A stretch of DNA of 18,234 bases from Nitrososphaerota archaeon (GTDB lineage Archaea > Thermoproteota > Nitrososphaeria > Nitrososphaerales > Nitrososphaeraceae): positions 1-18,234 of the forward strand of contig VBPR01000202.1 of the NCBI GenBank assembly GCA_005877345.1. The letters are read 5' to 3'. The translations under genes were made by a program, and so were the position numbers. Shown here piece by piece: positions 13,753 to 18,234 of this stretch. The notes under the pieces are model-generated. The model was given only the letters and a program-made list of their open reading frames with translations. It did not search any database and was not told the DNA's origin. Position 1 is the stretch's first letter. The number at the start of each line of letters is the position of its first letter.

Positions 13753-13949
13753 GTAGTAAATCAAATAAACAAAATCTATTTTTAAATTACTCTGATAAAA
13801 GAAGAACCGGTTGAAAAGTGACCTTTAAAGTTTCTCGTTATTTTACCGTATTACAAAATTACATTCCAAGAGCGAATTAGCCACCGTCTCACTCTAAGTC
13901 TCTTGCAGAAAAGAGTAAGGAAAAATATTAGGAATGACAAGTGAAGATA
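13753..13949. promoter_or_regulatory. Divergent promoter region between the MDR reductase and the dioxygenase
   Basis: This ~197-bp spacer carries an AT box for the minus gene (tttttaaatt, 13779-13788) and one for the plus gene (aaaatatta, 13922-13930, centred ~24 nt from ATG 13950). No clear inverted repeat for a repressor was found by eye. If the two units are co-regulated, the site should lie here. Confidence 0.4.
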
Positions 13950-14927
13950 ATGGACAATATTTATGGCATTCATCATGTGACAGCTATAGCGAGTAGTCCG
14001 CAAAGGAATGTTGACTTCTATACTACTGTGTTAGGACTTCGATTGGTAAAGTTGACTGTAAATTTTGATGATCCAACTACCTACCATCTCTATTTTGGAG
14101 ATGAATTAGGGCGCCCTGGAACTATTTTGACTTTCTTTCCTTGGTCGGACGCACCAAAGGGTCATAGAGGAACAGGACAGGTTATCGCAACGTCGTTTCT
14201 GATTTCAGAAGAGTCGTTAGATTACTGGAAAACAAGGTTGAAAAATAATCACATAACAGTTAGGGGACCGTTCAAACGCTTTGACGAGCAAGTCTTGAGC
14301 CTATACGACCCAGATGGGCTAGAACTGGAGCTTGTGGCTCACTCGTCGGCACAGAAGAGAGAAGTAAATGTTTGGAATGGAGGCGGAATACCCTCTAAGC
14401 ATGCGATTAGAGGTTTCTATTCAGTGGCAATATCAGAAGAAGGTTTTGAACGCACCGCAGACATTCTAACGGAAGAACTAGGCTTTTCATCTGTAGGCCA
14501 GGAAAAAAGTCGTTTCCGATACGAGATCCAAAATTCTGAACATGGTGCTAGCATCGTCGATGTATTATGTCTACCTTATACCCCATCGGGCTATATAGGA
14601 GTAGGAACTGTTCATCATGTAGCCTTTAGAACATCAACAGATGAAAAACAAAAAGACCTTAGACTAAGTATCATTAAAGCCGGTCTCAATGCCACACCAA
14701 TAATTGACCGAACTTATTTTCATTCAGTATATTTTAGAGAACCAGGAGGTGTCCTCTTTGAAATCGCAACGGATCCGCCAGGCTTTACTGTCGACCAAAA
14801 ATTGTCCGAGCTGGGCACTCGCCTGATGTTACCTGAATGGCTTGAATCCGAGAGGGCGAGTCTTGGAAAGATTTTACCAAGACTAAAGTTATCACCACCA
14901 AGTAACGTATCAGAGCTCGAAAAATAA
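13950..14927 (+). CDS. Ring-cleaving dioxygenase, VOC superfamily (MhqE/MhqO/PcpA-like)
   Basis: A 325-residue two-module vicinal-oxygen-chelate enzyme of the type that opens (hydro)quinones or catechols with Fe(II) and O2. Module 1 starts GIHHVTAIASSPQRNVDFYTTVLGLRLVK; module 2 carries GTVHHVAFRT and YFREPGGVLFEIATD. The 2-His-1-carboxylate facial triad can be placed at His8 or His9, His222 or His223, and Glu271, positions close to those known for PcpA-type hydroquinone dioxygenases. Length matches bacterial MhqO/MhqE/LinE (~315-325). Although GTG 13941 is in frame, ATG 13950 is favoured by TATA spacing. The stop codon TAA overlaps the ATG of the following hydrolase by one base (TAATG), so the two are translationally coupled. 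The natural substrate in an archaeon is unknown. Confidence 0.88.
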   Translation: MDNIYGIHHVTAIASSPQRNVDFYTTVLGLRLVKLTVNFDDPTTYHLYFGDELGRPGTILTFFPWSDAPKGHRGTGQVIATSFLISEESLDYWKTRLKNNHITVRGPFKRFDEQVLSLYDPDGLELELVAHSSAQKREVNVWNGGGIPSKHAIRGFYSVAISEEGFERTADILTEELGFSSVGQEKSRFRYEIQNSEHGASIVDVLCLPYTPSGYIGVGTVHHVAFRTSTDEKQKDLRLSIIKAGLNATPIIDRTYFHSVYFREPGGVLFEIATDPPGFTVDQKLSELGTRLMLPEWLESERASLGKILPRLKLSPPSNVSELEK

Positions 14928-15568
14928 TGAAAGATACTGATCTTGATTTTATTCATAGATTCATCCCTCCTGATAGTAATGCAAAAGAATCCGAGCTAAC
15001 CTTGCTGCTTCTGCACGGGACAGGGGGTAATGAAGATGATCTCATACCTTTGGGAAAAGAATTGGCACCAAATGCTTCAATCTTAAGTGTAAGAGGTAAG
15101 GTTCTGGAGAATGGAATGCCAAGATTTTTTAGAAGACTAGAAGAGGGTGTATTTGACATCGAGGATCTTAAAATAAGGACTGATGAGTTGGCGGAATTCA
15201 TAGTTAAATCTTCTTCAGCCTATATGTTTGATTCTGAAAGTCTCATTGCAGTAGGATATTCTAATGGTGCAAATATAGCTGCGAGTCTCTTGTTAAGGCG
15301 TCCTGAAATTCTTGCGGGTGCAATCTTGTTTCGAGCTATGGTGCCGTTTATTCCAACTGTTATGCCAGATCTCTCAAAGAAGTCTATAATATTATTGGAA
15401 GGTCTGTATGATCCAATCGTTAGTAAAGCAGAGGCAGAAAGTTTGTTAGAAATATTCACCAAAACTCAATCAAGTGTAACATTGAAGTGGCAAAATTCCG
15501 GACATAACCTTACGCAAGAAGACATAGTAGCTGCCAAGAACTGGCTAGAAAGCAACTCCGATCTATGA
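14927..15568 (+). CDS. Alpha/beta hydrolase, phospholipase/carboxylesterase family (MhqD-like)
   Basis: A 213-residue single-domain esterase of the YpfH/MhqD group. Oxyanion-hole motif HGTGG (30-34), nucleophile elbow GYSNG with Ser112 (110-114), Asp162 in LYDPIV and His193 in SGHNL form the expected catalytic triad. Family members hydrolyse short acyl esters. In Bacillus, mhqD lies beside a ring-cleaving dioxygenase (mhqE), and both respond to quinones. Here the ATG overlaps the dioxygenase stop codon by one base, the tightest possible coupling, so the two very likely act on the same compound or its cleavage product. There is no signal peptide, so it is cytosolic. It is convergent with the ABM gene (25 nt gap). 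Confidence 0.88.
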   Translation: MKDTDLDFIHRFIPPDSNAKESELTLLLLHGTGGNEDDLIPLGKELAPNASILSVRGKVLENGMPRFFRRLEEGVFDIEDLKIRTDELAEFIVKSSSAYMFDSESLIAVGYSNGANIAASLLLRRPEILAGAILFRAMVPFIPTVMPDLSKKSIILLEGLYDPIVSKAEAESLLEIFTKTQSSVTLKWQNSGHNLTQEDIVAAKNWLESNSDL

Positions 15569-15593
15569 AGTGGTATTGACTTTGCAGCTTGGC

Positions 15594-15917
15594 TTAATGT
15601 GACAGTTCAAGTGAAGCTACATTGTAAGTTATTCTTTCAGGCATTTTTTCGAACATTGGTTTAACTTCGTCCACTAGACTTGAAAGCCTCTTATTAGTAT
15701 TAGAATAATAATTATCCATATCTCCCTTCGATTCCCATAGTGTCAATACAAGCGTCTCATGACTATCTTCTTCGTTCTCAAGAATGATAAAACCGTTGAA
15801 TCCTTTCTCTTTTCCTTGAATAGTTGCAAAAAAATCTTTAAATGTTCTACTGGCTCTTTCTCGCATCCCGTCCTTTAACCTCACTCTATTAAGTTTTACA
15901 GTAATACTACTAGTCAC
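15594..15917 (-). CDS. Antibiotic biosynthesis monooxygenase (ABM)-fold protein, YgiN-like
   Basis: A 107-residue protein of the dimeric alpha+beta barrel (ABM) superfamily. The pattern is typical: strand ITVKLNRVRLKDG, helix MRERASRTFKDFFATIQ, strand KGFNGFIILENEEDS, strand ETLVLTLWESKGDMDNYY and a C-terminal helix with MFEKMPERITYNVASLEL. ABM-fold proteins include quinol monooxygenase YgiN and heme-degrading enzymes; YgiN-like quinol oxidation fits the neighbouring quinone-type enzymes, but no catalytic residue can be assigned from sequence. The start is GTG at 15917. An AT box (aattataaatat, 15947-15958 on the plus strand) lies ~36 nt upstream, implying a leader of ~9 nt. Function is inferred mostly from fold and context. 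Confidence 0.8.
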   Translation of the reverse strand: MTSSITVKLNRVRLKDGMRERASRTFKDFFATIQGKEKGFNGFIILENEEDSHETLVLTLWESKGDMDNYYSNTNKRLSSLVDEVKPMFEKMPERITYNVASLELSH

Positions 15918-16092
15918 TTAACAACCGAGAGTATTTGTTCGATTTCAATTATAAATATCATCCTCAGCTGAAATTTTATAATTTGTTATCATGGAGTTAT
16001 GGCCGATTTTACTATATACTAGCTCACACAAATTACTAATTTCTAAATAAATAGCGATTACAGAAAAACAAAGTAATTGAAGTGATTTGGGT

Positions 16093-16950
16093 TCAAGGAA
16101 GTAAGCGTTCATCCTCACCGTCATTCTGACGTTTGTTCTTTATTTGTGAAGCTGAACCAGCACCATTCGAATTCACAATTCGTCTTTTTCTAGCAGCATA
16201 AGCATATCCAAAAGACACCACAATTATTGTTACTGCTAAAACTGAACCAGTTATGTCGGGCAGTATTTCTGAGTTTGTTATTGTTTCATATGAGGCAACA
16301 GCTGCCACCGTTAACGCAGCTCCACTCAATGAATAAGCCATAAATCTGAAGGCCCTTGTGTCAAATATTCTAGAAAAAGCGTATCGAAGTATATAGCTGT
16401 CTAGTGTATCTAGAGGAACCATTCCTGCAGCAAAGAATCCTGCAAGAACTAGGGCTACCTGGACGCCAAGAGTTGCTGATGCTACAGCGGATAGAGTAAT
16501 TGCAGAAATCTGAGTAGCTGTATCAAATCCTAAACCAAATACCATCCCTGCAATTAGAGCAGAACTAAAAGGTTTCATAACTCCAATCCTAGCTAAAATT
16601 TTGCTTGCAAGGATAGCTGATCCAGTTTTACCCCATTTCTTCATTGAGTAAATGTTTATTGCTCCAATCACACCTAATGCAATTGCTCCTATCACTCCTC
16701 CCCAGAATGAGAGTTGATCAACTCTAGTTATAGATCCTATAAAGTATATGATAAGTATCATTTCAGCAAGAACTGATATCATATGACCTAGGCTAAATCC
16801 TGCCCCGATCAACTGTGATTTTCTGGTAGAGTTATGTAGCCTTACTAAATTATCTATAGCTGTTATATGGTCTACGTCAAGCGCATGGCGTAGACCTAAC
16901 AGGATCATCGTAGGAATCGAAATCAGAATAAATGTTAGTGTCTCTACCAT
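16093..16950 (-). CDS. High-affinity nickel/cobalt transporter, NicO/HoxN family
   Basis: A 285-residue membrane protein with about seven or eight hydrophobic segments. The family signature HX4DH is His22-Ala-Leu-Asp-Val-Asp27-His28 in LRHALDVDHITAIDN near the end of TM1/2. FSLGHMISVLAEM (~52-64) and LGFDTATQISAIT (~139-151) are the other two NiCoT fingerprints. The loop and last ~30 residues (AARKRRIVNSNG..., KNKRQNDGEDE) are basic/acidic and cytosolic. These permeases import Ni2+ or Co2+ in trace amounts. In ammonia-oxidising archaea nickel is needed for urease in strains that have it, and cobalt for B12-dependent enzymes; the metal cannot be told from sequence. ATG 16950 gives the full first membrane segment. 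Confidence 0.88.
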   Translation of the reverse strand: MVETLTFILISIPTMILLGLRHALDVDHITAIDNLVRLHNSTRKSQLIGAGFSLGHMISVLAEMILIIYFIGSITRVDQLSFWGGVIGAIALGVIGAINIYSMKKWGKTGSAILASKILARIGVMKPFSSALIAGMVFGLGFDTATQISAITLSAVASATLGVQVALVLAGFFAAGMVPLDTLDSYILRYAFSRIFDTRAFRFMAYSLSGAALTVAAVASYETITNSEILPDITGSVLAVTIIVVSFGYAYAARKRRIVNSNGAGSASQIKNKRQNDGEDERLLP

Positions 16951-17524
16951 TTTACAACAACTAAGTATTACTAAATTGTCAAAAAATGATGCTTATATTT
17001 TTTAGCCTATATTCTACATTATGGAAAAGATAGAACTATAATTGATCCTTCCTCTTTTGTGACATTCATACTCAAAAACACTCGTCTCTAAACTTTGATA
17101 AACATGTTTATTAAAACCAAAATACTTTCTCAGAGGGCTAAGTTATATTTGGCATATAGAGGAAAGTAAATTATCCCTTAATGCTGAACGGGATCAAGCC
17201 GGCCGTAGTAAGTTTATAGAATGGATTCAAGGTTTACAAATTTGGGCTCTAGATCATTAATGATAAGCCCAGCTAGCTCAAAATATTTAGCTTGCTTGCC
17301 AATCTCTCTCAAGCTAGCATAAACTGAATATCAAGTTCTAATTGGCATGTATAATGTAAATATATCATCTTTTAGAAAATATTTTACTTTACTGTCAACT
17401 AATAGAATTCTTGTTGTTAGGTACAAGAATCATTGGTTAAAAATATGATAAATCATTGATTGATTGGTAGGTTTAAACGGGTCAAAATACAGATATTAAG
17501 GTCTTATCTGGAGTAATCTGTAAT
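16951..17524. other. 574-bp intergenic region with stem-loops, upstream of rpl15e
   Basis: No ORF with a usable start exceeds ~20 codons. Ordered elements: stem gggct (17244-17248)/agccc (17266-17270) enclosing the perfect palindrome atcattaatgat (17253-17264); then gctagct (17272-17278) pairing with agctagc (17312-17318). AT boxes that could serve rpl15e are tttaaac (17472-17478, ~50 nt upstream) and agatattaag (17491-17500, ~30 nt upstream). A ggag (17510-17513) lies 11 nt before the ATG and could be a ribosome-binding site. Confidence 0.4.
17244..17318. repeat. Two adjacent inverted repeats (stem-loops)
   Basis: Stem 1: gggct/agccc (17244-17248, 17266-17270) continued inward by atca/tgat with a ttaa loop. 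Stem 2: gctagct/agctagc (17272-17278, 17312-17318) around a 33-nt loop. They are directly adjacent and lie ~200 nt upstream of rpl15e. They could be a terminator, a structured leader or a small RNA; nothing in the sequence decides between these. Confidence 0.4.
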
Positions 17525-17983
17525 ATGCATCAGTATATGGGCGAAATGTGGACAAGAATGTGGAAAACTAACTCGGAAGAACTAAAGGAAAAAGCCATGA
17601 CATGGAGAAAAGAACCAACCATACACAGAATCGAAAGACCTAGTAGATTGGATCGGGCTCATAAATTGGGATTTAAAGCAAAACAAGGCATAATTGTAAT
17701 TCGTACCAAAGTCGGAAGAGGTGGAATGAGAAAGCAACGTCCCACATCTGGTAGAAGGCCAAAACACATGGGTGTAGTAAGAATTAAACAGACAGAAAAT
17801 ATGAGACGAGTTGCCGAAAGAAGAGTAAATGAAAAGTATCCTAATATGGAAGTTTTGGGCTCTTATTTCCTATACAAAGACGGTAAGAACATATGGTATG
17901 AAATTATATTGGTAGACCCTGCTCATCCATCAATCGCAAAAGATGTAGAATTCAAAAAGAGACTAAGGGCGTTTGCTAAATAG
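17525..17983 (+). CDS. rpl15e: Large-subunit ribosomal protein eL15 (archaeal L15e)
   Basis: A 152-residue archaeal/eukaryotic ribosomal protein with no bacterial counterpart; it sits deep in the 23S rRNA. Conserved blocks are plain: TIHRIERPSRLDRAHKLGFKAKQGIIVIRTKVGRGG (32-67), the basic KQRPTSGRRPKHMGVVRI segment (69-86), and AERRVNEKYPNMEVLGSYFLYKDGKNIWYEIILVDPAHPSI (97-137). The N-terminus (MHQYMGEMWTRMWK) is a variant of the usual MxxYxxExWxxxxK; ATG 17525 is chosen because the 'YMGEMW' residues match family position, though Met5 (17537) cannot be excluded. The C-terminus is short compared with some homologues (ends RLRAFAK). It is convergent with the partial gene that follows, 11 nt away. 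Confidence 0.95.
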   Translation: MHQYMGEMWTRMWKTNSEELKEKAMTWRKEPTIHRIERPSRLDRAHKLGFKAKQGIIVIRTKVGRGGMRKQRPTSGRRPKHMGVVRIKQTENMRRVAERRVNEKYPNMEVLGSYFLYKDGKNIWYEIILVDPAHPSIAKDVEFKKRLRAFAK

Positions 17984-17994
17984 TTAGTCTCTTG

Positions 17995-18234
17995 TTAACT
18001 CGAATTGAGAGTAATTTTTCCCATTAGTAAATCTATTAACCTAATTAGCTCTTCGTTCCCTATGTCGTTATCTATTGTTATGTAATAAGATCCTCCTGAC
18101 TGAAACGGGAAAGTCAATGTTATTACCTTCTTATTTACGGTAAGTGTGTATAATGTGGGACCCAATGCTGAATCAAATGCTTTCCTCAGCTGATTACGAG
18201 TAGCATCAATAAAATGTTCATTGATTGCTTGTTC
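17995..18234 (-). CDS. C-terminal 79 residues of an uncharacterised protein (N-terminus outside the window)
   Basis: The reverse strand is open from the window edge (18234) to TAA at 17995-17997. The visible end reads as an alpha helix (HFIDATRNQLRKAFDSAL), two beta strands (TLYTLTVNKKVITLTFPFQSG, then SYYITIDND) and a final helix (NEELIRLIDLLMGKI). This alpha-beta-beta-alpha finish resembles small roadblock/longin-like or dimerisation modules, but that is only a visual impression. No family is recognised and no catalytic residues are evident. It is convergent with rpl15e. Confidence 0.65.
   Translation of the reverse strand, partial: EQAINEHFIDATRNQLRKAFDSALGPTLYTLTVNKKVITLTFPFQSGGSYYITIDNDIGNEELIRLIDLLMGKITLNSS

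Noticed and set aside
17159..17166. gaggaaag, resembling the start of the RNase P RNA conserved region
   Set aside because: The rest of the consensus (following Cs, the distal acagaa region and the P4 pairing) is not found within 350 nt.
17102..17260. 53-codon open frame upstream of rpl15e, with protein-like end (KFIEWIQGLQIWALDH)
   Set aside because: There is no ATG, GTG or TTG anywhere in the frame, so it cannot be translated as it stands; at most it is a gene remnant.
1..18234. CRISPR arrays, rRNA genes, intact transposases or integrases, toxin-antitoxin pairs
   Set aside because: Looked for on both strands; no regularly spaced repeats, rRNA segments or recognisable recombinase motifs are present.

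Overview
The window looks like chromosomal DNA from an ammonia-oxidising-type archaeon (Thaumarchaeota/Nitrososphaeria, probably a terrestrial Nitrososphaerales member). Reasons: eukaryote/archaeal-type ribosomal proteins uL16/L10e and eL15/L15e, a tRNA-splicing endonuclease, a tRNA gene with no encoded CCA, TATA boxes about 24-31 nt upstream of start codons (leaderless transcripts), frequent TTG/GTG starts, an AT-rich composition, and a large secreted Vgb-like beta-propeller. The lineage call is inference from gene content and style, not from a marker phylogeny.

Layout. 1-2451: 5' part of an exported protein, NAD(P)H-hydrate dehydratase and the AmmeMemoRadiSam radical SAM enzyme, all on the minus strand. 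2699-2774: tRNA-Glu(CTC). 2964-3759 (minus): a 53-residue Cys/His-rich mini-protein and tRNA-intron endonuclease EndA, divergent from rpl10e (3814-4329, plus). 4780-6408 (plus): a conserved-looking small protein and phosphoglycerate kinase. 6410-8023 (minus): secreted Vgb-like propeller, convergent with pgk. 8120-10521 (plus): YjbQ-family protein, a class II fumarase/aspartase-family lyase, and a small membrane-anchored protein. 10522-11566: about 1 kb without a large gene, holding a structured repeat element and a 49-residue CxxC mini-protein. 11567-12499 (plus): phosphoglycerate dehydrogenase. 12724-15917: a quinone/electrophile-handling neighbourhood (MDR enone reductase, ring-cleaving dioxygenase, alpha/beta hydrolase, ABM-type monooxygenase). 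16093-16950 (minus): NicO/HoxN-type nickel/cobalt transporter. 17525-17983 (plus): rpl15e, then the 3' end of an unknown minus-strand gene running off the window.

How the genes fit together: most are single housekeeping units with their own promoters (gluconeogenic PGK, serine synthesis, metabolite repair of NAD(P)HX, C4-dicarboxylate lyase, translation and tRNA processing). Two blocks look functionally coupled. One is the translationally coupled dioxygenase-hydrolase pair, with a divergent NADPH-dependent reductase and a convergent ABM protein; it resembles the bacterial MhqE-MhqD hydroquinone detoxification pair. The other is the endA/rpl10e divergon, which appears to share one 54-bp promoter region.

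The most intriguing non-gene signal is at 10742-11030: a TATA-like box followed at the right distance by a stem-loop-rich, GC-rich block, part of which (a 12-bp core and a downstream motif) recurs 204 bp further on. It could be a small-RNA gene or a short interspersed (MITE-like) element. No CRISPR array, rRNA or intact transposase gene is visible.
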